This document shows, in pieces, positions 9,710 to 17,963 of a stretch of 64,000 bases of DNA (the first letter of the stretch is position 1; each line of letters starts with the position of its first letter). Position numbers and translations under genes: made by a program. The notes under the pieces are model-generated. The model was not told where the DNA came from. It was given only the letters and a program-made list of their open reading frames with translations, and ran no database searches. The DNA lies in the NCBI RefSeq assembly GCF_014251595.1, contig NZ_CP059192.1, forward strand, positions 420,468-484,467, in the 5' to 3' direction. This DNA comes from Blattabacterium cuenoti (GTDB taxonomy: Bacteria; Bacteroidota; Bacteroidia; Flavobacteriales; Blattabacteriaceae).

Positions 9710-9851
9710 AATCGTTATATAAGTATAAGTAAATAAATACTTTTACTTTAAATTTACGGAAATTTCTGTTTAATTTTAAAAAAACAATTAAAAGTTCTTT
9801 ACATTTGTTGAAAAATATTATAAATTTGTCCACTTTGAAGAAAAGAAAGTT

Positions 9852-10514
9852 ATGAAATTTTTTATAGATACAGCTAATTTAAAAGAAATTGATGAAGCAA
9901 GATCGTTAGGAATGCTAAATGGAGTTACCACAAATCCTTCTTTAATATCAAAAGAATCTGTTTATAACCAAAAAGAAATTTATCAACATTACATATCTAT
10001 ATGCAAACGTCTCAAAAACGATGAAAATGTAAGCGCAGAAGTTATCAGTAGCGATTATACTGATATGATTCAAGAAGGAGAAAAACTCGCTTCTTTACAT
10101 CCAAAAATTGTAGTAAAAATACCTATGACAAAAAATGGAGTCATGGCTATTAAATATTTTTTTAGAAAAAAAATTAAAACTAATTGTACTCTTATTTTTT
10201 CTACGGGACAAGCTCTAGTAGCTGCTAAAGCCGGAGCTGATTATGTTTCTCCGTTTTTGGGTAGATTAGATGATGTTTCTTATAATGGATTGAGTTTAAT
10301 AAAAGAAATAAAAAATATATATGATAATTATTACTTTAAAACTAAAATATTAGCAGCTTCCATACGTTCTCCTTTACATATTGTAGAATGTGCTAAAATT
10401 GGGGTATATGCCGTTACTTCTCCCATAAATGTAATTTATTCTTTATTGAATCATCCATTGACTAACATAGGATTGGCAAGATTTATAAAAGATTTTAAAA
10501 ACAAAATCAAATAA
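9852..10514 (+). CDS. tal: Transaldolase (small, FSA/TalC-like)
   Basis: A 220-residue small-type transaldolase that moves a dihydroxyacetone unit between sugar phosphates in the pentose phosphate pathway. It opens with M-K-F-F-I-D-T-A-N-L and G-V-T-T-N-P-S-L, and has the Schiff-base lysine in V-V-K-I-P-M-T near residue 87, T-L-I-F-S near 110 and A-A-S-I-R-S-P near 165. Length equals the bacterial TalC/MipB class. The related fructose-6-phosphate aldolases differ by few residues, so the exact donor reaction cannot be fixed from sequence; transaldolase is the usual function in this group. Confidence 0.92.
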   Translation: MKFFIDTANLKEIDEARSLGMLNGVTTNPSLISKESVYNQKEIYQHYISICKRLKNDENVSAEVISSDYTDMIQEGEKLASLHPKIVVKIPMTKNGVMAIKYFFRKKIKTNCTLIFSTGQALVAAKAGADYVSPFLGRLDDVSYNGLSLIKEIKNIYDNYYFKTKILAASIRSPLHIVECAKIGVYAVTSPINVIYSLLNHPLTNIGLARFIKDFKNKIK

Positions 10515-10826
10515 CTAAATTTTTATTTTTCCATCTAATAAATATTGAATAGAAATAGATGTAGATTTTGGCAGTTTTTCATAAAATTTTGACAATTCTA
10601 TTTGTTCTTTATTTTCGAAAACTTCTTCTAGATTGTTTTTGCTCAAAATATTGAATTCTTCCAATTTATCATATAAATCTTCTTTAATTTGATTATTAAT
10701 TTTTTGGCTTATTTTTTCTAAAATACATATAGTTTCATATATATTTTTTCCTGATTTTTTTTCCAACTGAACACGATCTATCGTTTGCGTATTTATTGGA
10801 GCATTAATATTTCTTAAAAAATTCAT
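10515..10826 (-). CDS. rpoZ: RNA polymerase omega subunit, Bacteroidota type
   Basis: A 103-residue protein matching the Bacteroidota omega (RpoZ/Rpb6 family) layout: N-I-Y-E-T-I-C-I-L-E-K-I-S-Q-K-I near residues 29-44, corresponding to the Rpb6 helix that clamps beta', then E-D-L-Y-D-K-L-E-E-F, then L-E-E-V-F-E-N-K-E-Q-I-E-L-S-x-F-Y-E-K-L-P-K, which recurs in this clade. It starts 30 bases downstream of bamD on the same strand, the usual order in Flavobacteria. Its stop abuts the convergent transaldolase gene with no spacer. Confidence 0.88.
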   Translation of the reverse strand: MNFLRNINAPINTQTIDRVQLEKKSGKNIYETICILEKISQKINNQIKEDLYDKLEEFNILSKNNLEEVFENKEQIELSKFYEKLPKSTSISIQYLLDGKIKI

Positions 10827-10857
10827 ATTTAATAACTTAATTAAGTTATAGTCTTTA

Positions 10858-11397
10858 TTAATTTAATTTTTTGTACAAAATTTTTAATTTTTTTGCATTA
10901 TTAGAATTTGGAAAATTTTTTATGTATTCATTATATGATTTAAAAAAATCTTCTTTTCTTGAAATCTGATATTGAGATACACAAATTTTATACAAAACTT
11001 TTTCTTTAAAAGAAGTTTTTGGAAATTGATTTATAAAATCTTGAAAATAAATCAAAGCTGCTTTATATTTATGCATTATAAAATAATAATTAGCAATGTA
11101 ATAGTTTTTTTGTTCGATTTTTTTCAACAATTTTTGAATCAAGTCATAAGCTTCTTTTACTTTTGAACTATCAGGATGTTCTTTGATAAACTGATTCAGT
11201 TCATTAATTGCAAGATTGGTCTTTGTTTGATCTAAATTGAAATTTAAAGATGAAAGATAATCACGTTTTCCCTTTTCAAACAAAGTACTCTCTCCTGATT
11301 CTAAAAAATCAGATTTTTTTTCTGATAAAATAGAACATCCTTCAAAAAAAAAACTTATAAATAATATTGTCAATATCAGATAAATAATTTTAATCAC
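10858..11397 (-). CDS. bamD: Outer membrane assembly lipoprotein BamD, shortened
   Basis: A 179-residue lipoprotein: hydrophobic signal at residues 3-18, then the lipobox region F-F-F-E-G-C with the lipidated cysteine at residue 21. The mature part is built of tetratricopeptide-like helices (A-I-N-E-L-N-Q-F-I-K-E-H-P, Y-K-A-A-L-I-Y-F-Q-D-F-I-N-Q-F-P, S-Y-N-E-Y-I-K-N-F-P). BamD, with BamA, folds beta-barrel proteins into the outer membrane. Free-living Flavobacteriales BamD has about 260-280 residues; the missing 80-90 appear to be the first repeats just after the lipobox. Context (upstream of rpoZ) supports the call. It overlaps the ferritin gene by 8 bases. Confidence 0.75.
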   Translation of the reverse strand: MIKIIYLILTILFISFFFEGCSILSEKKSDFLESGESTLFEKGKRDYLSSLNFNLDQTKTNLAINELNQFIKEHPDSSKVKEAYDLIQKLLKKIEQKNYYIANYYFIMHKYKAALIYFQDFINQFPKTSFKEKVLYKICVSQYQISRKEDFFKSYNEYIKNFPNSNNAKKLKILYKKLN

Positions 11398-11896
11398 AAT
11401 TTTTTTTTTTATGAAAATTTTTCATGTTTTGATCAAAAAAATATAACCCCCCTTTATCTTCTCCTATTAATTCTATTTTATCCAATACCGTTTTAATCAA
11501 AGCTTCTTCTTCAATTTGTTCTTCAACATACCATTGCAAAAAATTATATGTAAAATAATCTTTTTCTTGTAATGAAATTTCTACCAAATAATTAATTTTT
11601 TGAGAAATTTTCTTTTCATGTCCAAGTAATTTTATAAATAATTCTTTCAAAGATTGATACGTTACATTTATAATTGATATACCATTTAAAACAATATTCC
11701 CCCCTCTCTTATTAATGTATCTGACTAATTTTAACATATGAATCCTTTCTTCATTTGAATGATCATATAAAAATTCACATATTCCTTCATAACCTTTTTT
11801 TTCAACCCAAAACGCCATAGATAAATACAATTGAGAAGATTCCGATTCTCTATTTAATTGTTTAATTAATCCTTTCTCTATTTTTTCACTAAGCAT
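11390..11896 (-). CDS. ftnA: Ferritin (non-haem)
   Basis: A 168-residue ferritin of normal length storing iron in a 24-mer cage. Ferroxidase-centre ligands are visible: E near residue 17 in N-R-E-S-E-S-S-Q-L-Y, E-x-x-H in S-N-E-E-R-I-H-M (about 49-54), E near 94 in S-L-Q-E-K-D and Q-W-Y-V-E-E-Q-I-E-E near 126-135. It lies between dapA (3-base gap) and bamD (8-base overlap), so the three are probably one transcript. Retention in a reduced genome suggests iron buffering still matters to the cell. Confidence 0.93.
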   Translation of the reverse strand: MLSEKIEKGLIKQLNRESESSQLYLSMAFWVEKKGYEGICEFLYDHSNEERIHMLKLVRYINKRGGNIVLNGISIINVTYQSLKELFIKLLGHEKKISQKINYLVEISLQEKDYFTYNFLQWYVEEQIEEEALIKTVLDKIELIGEDKGGLYFFDQNMKNFHKKKNCD

Positions 11897-11899
11897 ATT

Positions 11900-12784
11900 T
11901 TACTTATTAATTTCATTTAATAAATGTAACATCTTTTTTCTTAAAGATGAAGTTCCAACTAATAATGGTAATCTTACATATGGATTACATATTCCGATTA
12001 TGTCTAAAAAAGTTTTGATTCCTGTCGGGTTTCCTTCTTCATAAATCAAATTTATTATTTCAATAATATTATAAAAAATAGAAAAAGCTTTTTTAACATT
12101 ATGATCAATTGCAAAAGAAATCATGTTAGATATTTTGTCAGGAATACCTTGAGCTATTACAGAAATAACACCAGATCCTCCTCCTAATATAATAGGTAAA
12201 GATATCAAATCATCTCCTGATATTACACTAAAATTTTCAGGTTTATGTTCCAAAATTCTATAAGATTGTAAAACATTACCAGAAGCTTCTTTTATTCCTA
12301 TTATATTTTTAAAATCATCAGCTAAACGTAAAACAGTTTCCGGTATAATATTGGAACCTGTTCTTTTAGGTACATTGTAGAGAATAATGTCTGCTTCTGT
12401 ACAATTAACTATCGATTTAAAATGTTGATATATTCCTTCCTGAGAAGGTTTATTATAATAGGGAGAAACCGAAAGAATAGCATAAAAATCAGATAAATTT
12501 TTTATGCTATTTATTTTATTTATCACATCTTCCGTATTATTTCCACCTATTCCTAATACCAAAGGTAGTTTTTTATAATTAGCACTTTGAATACATTTTA
12601 CAACATCCCATCTCTCCTCCTTACTTAAGGTCGTTGTTTCCGCTGTAGAACCCAATGCTACCAAATAGTCAATATTATTATTTACAACATATTTTACAAG
12701 TTTCTCAAGTCCATTGAAATCAATGTTTCCTTCCTTTTTAAAAGGAGTAACCAACGCTACACCTGTTCCATATAATTTTTTCAT
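11900..12784 (-). CDS. dapA: 4-hydroxy-tetrahydrodipicolinate synthase
   Basis: A 294-residue class I aldolase condensing pyruvate with aspartate semialdehyde, the first committed step to lysine and meso-diaminopimelate for peptidoglycan. Motifs: G-S-T-A-E-T-T-T-L near residue 45 (Thr of the catalytic triad), Y-N-V-P-K-R-T near 135 (catalytic Tyr and Arg) and G-I-K-E-A-S near 163 (Schiff-base Lys). Full length. First gene of a likely dapA-ftnA-bamD-rpoZ transcript. In a nutritional symbiont this contributes lysine to the host as well as wall precursors. Confidence 0.97.
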   Translation of the reverse strand: MKKLYGTGVALVTPFKKEGNIDFNGLEKLVKYVVNNNIDYLVALGSTAETTTLSKEERWDVVKCIQSANYKKLPLVLGIGGNNTEDVINKINSIKNLSDFYAILSVSPYYNKPSQEGIYQHFKSIVNCTEADIILYNVPKRTGSNIIPETVLRLADDFKNIIGIKEASGNVLQSYRILEHKPENFSVISGDDLISLPIILGGGSGVISVIAQGIPDKISNMISFAIDHNVKKAFSIFYNIIEIINLIYEEGNPTGIKTFLDIIGICNPYVRLPLLVGTSSLRKKMLHLLNEINK

Positions 12785-12871
12785 AGATTAGTTTCCTTAT
12801 ATATATTTTTAATTAAATAATAAAACAGATGTAAGCGTATATAAACATAAAGATAAAAGATAAAATAATAA

Positions 12872-13144
12872 CTAATAATCTTTTTTTGCTCTTGGTCTAG
12901 CTGCGGATACAATAATATTTCTTCCCATAAATTCTGTTCCATTCAATTTTTCTATGGCTTGTTTTGCATTTTCTTCATTAGACATCTCTATGAATCCAAA
13001 ACCTTTACTTCTTTTATTTGAAGAAGATTCATCAAAAATAATTTTGGCATGAGTCACTTCTCCTACAGATTCAAAATATTTTTTCAATTCTTGTTCTGTC
13101 ATATCATAAGATAAATTACCTACGTATAGTTTCGTGTTGTCCAT
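12872..13144 (-). CDS. RRM-type RNA-binding protein
   Basis: A 90-residue single RNA recognition motif. RNP2 is L-Y-V-G-N-L at residues 5-10 and RNP1 is R-S-K-G-F-G-F-I-E-M at about 45-54, with both aromatic positions present; a short basic tail (R-P-R-A-K-K-D-Y) ends it. I use the ATG at 13144, since family members begin just before the first beta strand; an upstream in-frame start at 13171 would add nine residues. Such small glycine-poor RRM proteins are common in Bacteroidota and are thought to be RNA chaperones or post-transcriptional regulators. The target is unknown. Monocistronic. Confidence 0.92.
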   Translation of the reverse strand: MDNTKLYVGNLSYDMTEQELKKYFESVGEVTHAKIIFDESSSNKRSKGFGFIEMSNEENAKQAIEKLNGTEFMGRNIIVSAARPRAKKDY

Positions 13145-13282
13145 ATTAAAAATAAATTGTTTTAAAAGCAAATTTAGATAAATATTTTTTCTAAAACAGA
13201 AAAATATATTTTTGACTTAAAAAATACTAATTCATTTTTTTTGTAAAAATTTTTAATTTATTTATAATAAATAACATTTTGT

Positions 13283-14464
13283 ATGAATGATTATTCTATT
13301 ATTATATCATCATTATTGGATAATGATTTTTATAAATTTACAATGCAAAATGCTGTAATTAAACTTTTTCCACTAGCAAAAGCCAAATATGAATTTATAA
13401 ATAGAGGACGACACTCTTTTCCTAAAAATTTTGCTCAAATTTTAAAAGAAAATCTAGATAAAATGGCACATTTAAAACTTTCAAATGAAGAAAGAATTTA
13501 TTTAGAAAAATATTGTCCCTATTTAGATTCCTCTTATTTAGATTTTTTAAATAAATATCAATACAATCCAAAAGAAGTCAACATTCTTCAAAAAGGAAAA
13601 AATATACGAATGTATATAGAAGGATTATGGAGTAGGACTATATTATGGGAAGTTCCTTTAATGGCTATTATATCTGAATTATATTATAGATTAACAGAAT
13701 CTAAAAAAATATCGGAACAAAAAATTACAAATATCACAAAAGAAAAATTAAAAATTTATAAAAAATTACAAGTAAAAATTGGAGAATATGGAACCAGAAG
13801 AAGGTATTCTTATCAAGTACAAAAATGGGTGTTAAAAACATTAACAAAAAAAGGAAATCCTTTTTTTATAGGAAGTAGCAATGTTCATCTTTCTCACATT
13901 TTTTCAATAAAACCAATAGGAACTCAAGGACACGAATGGATTATGTTTCATGCAGCAAAATATGGATTTAACATAGCTGATCGTATAGCTATGGAAAATT
14001 GGCTTAACATTTATAATGGAAATTTAGGAATAGCTTTATCTGACACATATACTTCTCCAATTTTTTTCAAAAATTTTAACAAAAGACTTTCAACTCTTTT
14101 TAAAGGAGTAAGACATGATAGCGGAGATCCCATTTTTTTCGCTCAAGAAACCATAAAACATTATAAAAAATTTAAAATTAATCCTATAAGAAAAAAAATT
14201 ATATTTTCAGACAATCTTGATCCATATAAAGTTGCTTATATTTCTTCTTTTTGTAAAAAAAAAATAAACACTTGTTTTGGAATAGGAACTAATTTTACTA
14301 ATGATGTTGGTGCTCCTTCTATGAAGATTGTCATTAAAATGGTAAAAACACTTCCAGAAGAAAAAAAAAAATGGATATCAGTAGTAAAACTTTCTAATGT
14401 TAAAGAAAAATCAACGGGTAAAAAAAATATGATTTTTTTTGCAAAAAAAAATCTTCATATATGA
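13283..14464 (+). CDS. pncB: Nicotinate phosphoribosyltransferase
   Basis: A 393-residue enzyme of NAD salvage that joins nicotinate and PRPP. The start S-L-L-D-N-D-F-Y-K-F-T-M-Q near residues 10-22 is the family hallmark. Also seen are the catalytic histidine region G-T-Q-G-H-E-W near 212, a PRPP-binding G-V-R-H-D-S-G-D-P near 270 and F-S-D-N-L-D near 303. Length matches E. coli PncB. The coding sequence contains a run of 11 A near base 14370 that is kept in frame. The gene precedes miaB on the same strand by 48 bases. Confidence 0.95.
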   Translation: MNDYSIIISSLLDNDFYKFTMQNAVIKLFPLAKAKYEFINRGRHSFPKNFAQILKENLDKMAHLKLSNEERIYLEKYCPYLDSSYLDFLNKYQYNPKEVNILQKGKNIRMYIEGLWSRTILWEVPLMAIISELYYRLTESKKISEQKITNITKEKLKIYKKLQVKIGEYGTRRRYSYQVQKWVLKTLTKKGNPFFIGSSNVHLSHIFSIKPIGTQGHEWIMFHAAKYGFNIADRIAMENWLNIYNGNLGIALSDTYTSPIFFKNFNKRLSTLFKGVRHDSGDPIFFAQETIKHYKKFKINPIRKKIIFSDNLDPYKVAYISSFCKKKINTCFGIGTNFTNDVGAPSMKIVIKMVKTLPEEKKKWISVVKLSNVKEKSTGKKNMIFFAKKNLHI

Positions 14465-14478
14465 ATTTTTTTTCATTT

Positions 14479-14493
14479 ATGACATAATAACAT
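14479..14493. promoter_or_regulatory. Motif shared with the groES upstream palindrome
   Basis: The 15 bases ATGACATAATAACAT before miaB match the palindrome at 17891-17905 in 13 positions, and the next three bases (TTA) also agree. This copy is an imperfect palindrome. It may be a second binding site of a shared regulator, or an A+T-rich coincidence. Confidence 0.3.
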
Positions 14494-14512
14494 TTATGTA
14501 TATATTTAAATT

Positions 14513-15859
14513 ATGAAAAAAAAAAGTGTTTATATTGAAAATTATGGATGTCAAATGAATATATCAGATAGTGATATCATTAATTCGATTTTATTAAATA
14601 ATGGTTTTATTTTATCTGAAAATTTAAATCAAGCAAATATAATATTATTAAATGCTTGTTCTATTCGAGAAAAAGCAGAATTAACTATTAAAAAAAGATT
14701 AGAACAACTAAAATTTTTAAAAAAAAAGAAAAAAATTTGGATTGGAATTATAGGATGTTTTTCAAAACAAATCAAAAATATTTTTTTACAACATAAAATA
14801 GTTGATTTTTTTGTAAATCCCAATTCTTATAGAGAAATACATAATTTTATTAATTATTCTATAATTGGAAAACAATATGATCATGTTGAAAATAAAAATG
14901 AAACCTATGCAGATATAAGTTTTGTGAAAACTAAACAACGAAATAATAAAATAACAACTTTTTTAAGCATTACAAGAGGTTGTAATAATATGTGTACATT
15001 TTGTATCGTGCCTTTTACCAGAGGAAGAGAAAGAAGTAGTGATCCATATTCCATAATTATGGAATGTAAACGTTTATATAAAAATGGATATAAAGAAATA
15101 ACACTTCTTGGACAGAATGTAGACTCTTATCTATGGATAGATCATAATAATTTGATCTCAAATTATAAAAATACTGTAGATTTTTCAATTCTTTTGAATC
15201 TATTAGCTCAAGAAATTCCTTTTATGAGAATTAGATTTTCTACATCTAATCCTCATGATATGTCTGATGAAGTATTAAAAGTCATTTCTAAATACAAAAA
15301 CATTTGTAAACATATTCATTTACCAGTTCAATCTGGAAGTAATAAAATATTAAAATTAATGAATAGAAAATATACACGGGAAAAATATCTTTTTTTGGTT
15401 AAAAAAATTAAAAGTATTATCCCTGAATGTTCTATTTCTCATGATATTATGACTGGATTCTGTAATGAAAACGAAGAAGATCACCAAGATACTATAAGTT
15501 TAATGAATGAAATTAAATATAATTATGGATACATGTTTTCTTACTCGCCTAGACCTGGAACTTATGCATATAGAAGATTAAAAGACAATGTTCCTACAAA
15601 AATAAAAAAAAGACGATTAAAAGAGATTATTGATTTACAAAAAAATCATTCATTCTACAGAATGAAAGAGCATTTAGGAAAAATAGAAGAAGTTTTAATA
15701 GAAGGAGAATCAAAAAAAAATAATCAATATTGGTATGGAAGAAACTCACAGAACTTAGTTGTAGTCTTTCCTAAAAAAAACCTAAACATAGGAGATCTAG
15801 CTTATGTAAAAATAACAGATACCACATCTGCAACTTTAATAGGAGAATTTTGCAAATAA
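14513..15859 (+). CDS. miaB: tRNA-2-methylthio-N6-dimethylallyladenosine synthase
   Basis: A 448-residue radical SAM methylthiotransferase that modifies position 37 of tRNAs already carrying isopentenyl-adenosine made by MiaA, which is also encoded here (35034-35969). The N-terminal domain holds the second iron-sulfur cluster cysteines at residues 13, 49 and 82 (Y-G-C-Q, N-A-C-S, I-G-C-F). The radical SAM triad is C-N-N-M-C-T-F-C, and a C-terminal TRAM domain ends the protein (V-K-I-T-D-T). Full length. It is followed 9 bases later by the sigma-54 activator gene, a conserved Flavobacteriales linkage. Confidence 0.97.
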   Translation: MKKKSVYIENYGCQMNISDSDIINSILLNNGFILSENLNQANIILLNACSIREKAELTIKKRLEQLKFLKKKKKIWIGIIGCFSKQIKNIFLQHKIVDFFVNPNSYREIHNFINYSIIGKQYDHVENKNETYADISFVKTKQRNNKITTFLSITRGCNNMCTFCIVPFTRGRERSSDPYSIIMECKRLYKNGYKEITLLGQNVDSYLWIDHNNLISNYKNTVDFSILLNLLAQEIPFMRIRFSTSNPHDMSDEVLKVISKYKNICKHIHLPVQSGSNKILKLMNRKYTREKYLFLVKKIKSIIPECSISHDIMTGFCNENEEDHQDTISLMNEIKYNYGYMFSYSPRPGTYAYRRLKDNVPTKIKKRRLKEIIDLQKNHSFYRMKEHLGKIEEVLIEGESKKNNQYWYGRNSQNLVVVFPKKNLNIGDLAYVKITDTTSATLIGEFCK

Positions 15860-15868
15860 TAAAAAAAT

Positions 15869-17122
15869 ATGGAGTCCATTTCAATCCAAAATATCAAACA
15901 AAAATTTGGAATCATCGGATATGATTACGCTTTGCATAGAGCCTTAGAAAAAGCCATTCAGGTAGCACCTACTGATATTTCAGTATTAGTTCTTGGAGAA
16001 AGTGGAGTCGGAAAAGAATTTATACCCAAAATTATTCATCAACACTCTTCTAGAAAGCATCATGCTTATATTGCGGTAAATTGTGGAGCTATTCCAGAAG
16101 GAACTATTGATAGTGAACTTTTTGGACATGAAAAAGGTTCTTTTACAGGAGCTACAAGTATGCGAAAAGGATATTTTGAAGGAGCAAATGATGGCACTAT
16201 TTTTTTAGACGAAGTAGGAGAATTACCTTTAACGACACAAGTACGTCTTCTTCGAATTTTGGAATCTGGGGAATTTATTAAAGTAGGATCTTCTAAAATT
16301 CAAAAAACCAATATACGTATTGTGGCTGCTACTAATTTAAATATGACAGAATCTATACAAAGGGGGAAGTTTAGAGAAGATTTGTATTATCGTCTTAACA
16401 CTGTACAAATTAATGTTCCTTCTTTACGTTTCCGTAAAAATGATATTAAATTTTTATTTAAAAAATTTTCTAATGATTTTTCGGAAAAATATCATATGCC
16501 TCCAGTAAGGCTGACTGAAGAATCTTTAAAATATTTGGAAAATTATTCTTGGCCTGGTAATATCAGACAGTTAAAAAATCTAACAGAACAAATATCTGTA
16601 GTCGAAACCCAACGTGAAATTTCTGTGGAAAAGTTAAAAGAATACATTCCAGAAAATATACCATCAATATCTTTTTCTAATCATAATAATATAATAGAAA
16701 CATCTTTTCATAATAGGGAAAGAGATTTTATTTATCAAATTCTATTTGATATGAAAAAAAATTTGAATGATTTAAAAAATATTACTTTTCAATTAATAAA
16801 AAATAACTCTAATCCTAGGTTTATTGAAGAAAATCAACAACTAATGGAAAAAGTTTTTGGAAAAATATTTCATAATAGAGATGATTCAATTTTTCAATTG
16901 GAAGATACATCTAAATCTGATGAAGATGAGGATTTAGATTATGAAGAAGTAGAAGAAGATTTATCTAAAAGTGAGTTATCTTCTTTTTCTTTACAAAAAA
17001 AAGAAATAGAATTTATTCAGAGGGCTTTAAAAAAAAATAATGGTAAAAGAAGAAAAACTGCAAAAGAATTAGGAATTTCAGAAAGAACATTATATAGAAA
17101 AATTAAACAATATGGCTTATAA
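15869..17122 (+). CDS. Sigma-54-dependent transcriptional activator (AAA+, no sensor domain)
   Basis: A 417-residue enhancer-binding protein. The AAA+ domain starts almost at once (about residues 15-250): Walker A G-E-S-G-V-G-K-E near 43, the sigma-54 contact loop G-S-F-T-G-A near 90 (a conservative change from GAFTGA), Walker B G-T-I-F-L-D-E-V-G-E near 110, sensor motifs R-I-V-A-A-T-N, and W-P-G-N-I-R-Q-L near 230. An unconserved linker with an acidic block (S-D-E-D-E-D-L-D-Y-E-E-V-E-E-D) leads to a Fis-type helix-turn-helix at about 392-414 (R-K-T-A-K-E-L-G-I-S-E-R-T-L-Y-R-K-I). No receiver or other sensing domain exists, so activity may be constitutive or set by a partner. It overlaps lptE by 11 bases. 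Confidence 0.93.
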   Translation: MESISIQNIKQKFGIIGYDYALHRALEKAIQVAPTDISVLVLGESGVGKEFIPKIIHQHSSRKHHAYIAVNCGAIPEGTIDSELFGHEKGSFTGATSMRKGYFEGANDGTIFLDEVGELPLTTQVRLLRILESGEFIKVGSSKIQKTNIRIVAATNLNMTESIQRGKFREDLYYRLNTVQINVPSLRFRKNDIKFLFKKFSNDFSEKYHMPPVRLTEESLKYLENYSWPGNIRQLKNLTEQISVVETQREISVEKLKEYIPENIPSISFSNHNNIIETSFHNRERDFIYQILFDMKKNLNDLKNITFQLIKNNSNPRFIEENQQLMEKVFGKIFHNRDDSIFQLEDTSKSDEDEDLDYEEVEEDLSKSELSSFSLQKKEIEFIQRALKKNNGKRRKTAKELGISERTLYRKIKQYGL

Positions 17123-17612
17123 AATAGCTTATAGAAACATTTTATTTGTTTTTATTTTTATGTCTATGATAGTTGGTTGTTATCATTCGTCTTTATCATC
17201 GCTTTTAAATGGAAGAAAAACAATAGAAATAGGAGAGATTACAGAAGTAGTTAATATACCTCAAAGATCTATTTCTTTTGATTTCAAAAAAAGCATTGAA
17301 AATTATATAATGAAACATAATCCTTCTAATTTGGTATTAAAAGACGGAGACGTTGTCTTGGAAGGAGTATTTTTGAATTATGCTGTTATTCCAATGGAAG
17401 ATTATCCATTGAAAAAAATTAAAGTAACAGCTAAAATATGTTATAGAGATAATTTGGAACCGGAAAAAAGTTGGGAGAAATCTTTTACTGTTTCTGAACA
17501 ATTTTATAACAACAAAAAAAATCTTTTTTCAAAAGAAATTATTGATAAAATTATAGAAAAGTTAACAATTCAGGTATATCATAAAATATTTCGTGATTTT
17601 GACAATGATTAA
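17112..17612 (+). CDS. lptE: LptE family LPS-assembly lipoprotein
   Basis: A 166-residue lipoprotein: signal peptide at about residues 9-22 followed by lipobox I-V-G-C with cysteine 23. The mature region begins with a beta strand R-K-T-I-E-I-G-E-I-T-E, and the later V-L-K-D-G-D-V-V-L-E-G and Y-P-L-K-K-I-K-V-T-A-K segments match the LptE fold (two helices packed on a sheet). LptE plugs the LptD barrel that inserts lipopolysaccharide into the outer membrane. The call relies on fold-level pattern plus the conserved Bacteroidota order activator-lptE-secG. Its start overlaps the activator stop. Confidence 0.82.
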   Translation: MAYKIAYRNILFVFIFMSMIVGCYHSSLSSLLNGRKTIEIGEITEVVNIPQRSISFDFKKSIENYIMKHNPSNLVLKDGDVVLEGVFLNYAVIPMEDYPLKKIKVTAKICYRDNLEPEKSWEKSFTVSEQFYNNKKNLFSKEIIDKIIEKLTIQVYHKIFRDFDND

Positions 17613-17636
17613 AAAATAATTAAAAAGAATAAATAA

Positions 17637-17882
17637 ATGGAAAATATATCCATAATTATATTTGGTTTTTTTATTATTATAACATCTCTTTTGCTTTCTT
17701 TGGTTATATTAATACAAAATCCTAAAAAAGAAAGTATTTATCAATCTTTTATGGAAAAAAATTTTAGATTTTTTGGAATTAAAAGAACAAATACATTTTT
17801 GGAGAATATAACATGGTCTTTATCCATTATTATATTTTTTTTAATTTTGTTTTTCAATTTTTTACTAAAATCAAAACATTGA
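17637..17882 (+). CDS. secG: Preprotein translocase subunit SecG
   Basis: An 81-residue protein with two membrane helices (about residues 4-26 and 57-75). The conserved first helix and loop, L-L-S-L-V-I-L-I-Q-N-P-K-K-E, corresponds to the SecG V-L-L-Q-x-P/G-K-G motif. The connecting loop is shorter in glycine than in free-living relatives. SecG assists SecYE during protein export. It is 24 bases after lptE and 124 bases before groES, the latter gap holding regulatory elements. Confidence 0.9.
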   Translation: MENISIIIFGFFIIITSLLLSLVILIQNPKKESIYQSFMEKNFRFFGIKRTNTFLENITWSLSIIIFFLILFFNFLLKSKH

Positions 17883-17890
17883 AAAAAAAT

Positions 17891-17905
17891 ATGTCATAAT
17901 GACAT
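17891..17905. promoter_or_regulatory. 15-base palindrome upstream of groESL (possible activator site)
   Basis: ATGTCAT-A-ATGACAT is a perfect inverted repeat (7-base arms, single-base centre). It lies 8 bases after the secG stop and about 44 bases before the -24 GG of the candidate sigma-54 promoter, which suits an enhancer-type binding site. No T tract follows, so it is not an obvious terminator. Confidence 0.4.
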
Positions 17906-17946
17906 TTAATGTTCTTTAAATGAAAAAAAATTTAAAGTTTTTTTAT

Positions 17947-17963
17947 TTGGCATGTTTTTGGCT
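17947..17963 (+). promoter_or_regulatory. Candidate sigma-54 (-24/-12) promoter of groESL
   Basis: TTGGCATGTTTTTGGCT fits the sigma-54 consensus (YTGGCACG-N4-TTGCW): the -24 GG and -12 GC are present with exactly 10 bases between them, and 2 of the well-conserved bases differ. Transcription would start near 17974, giving a leader of about 33 bases before groES. An inverted repeat TTAACG (17967-17972) / CGTTAA (17981-17986) straddles the predicted start site. Confidence 0.5.
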
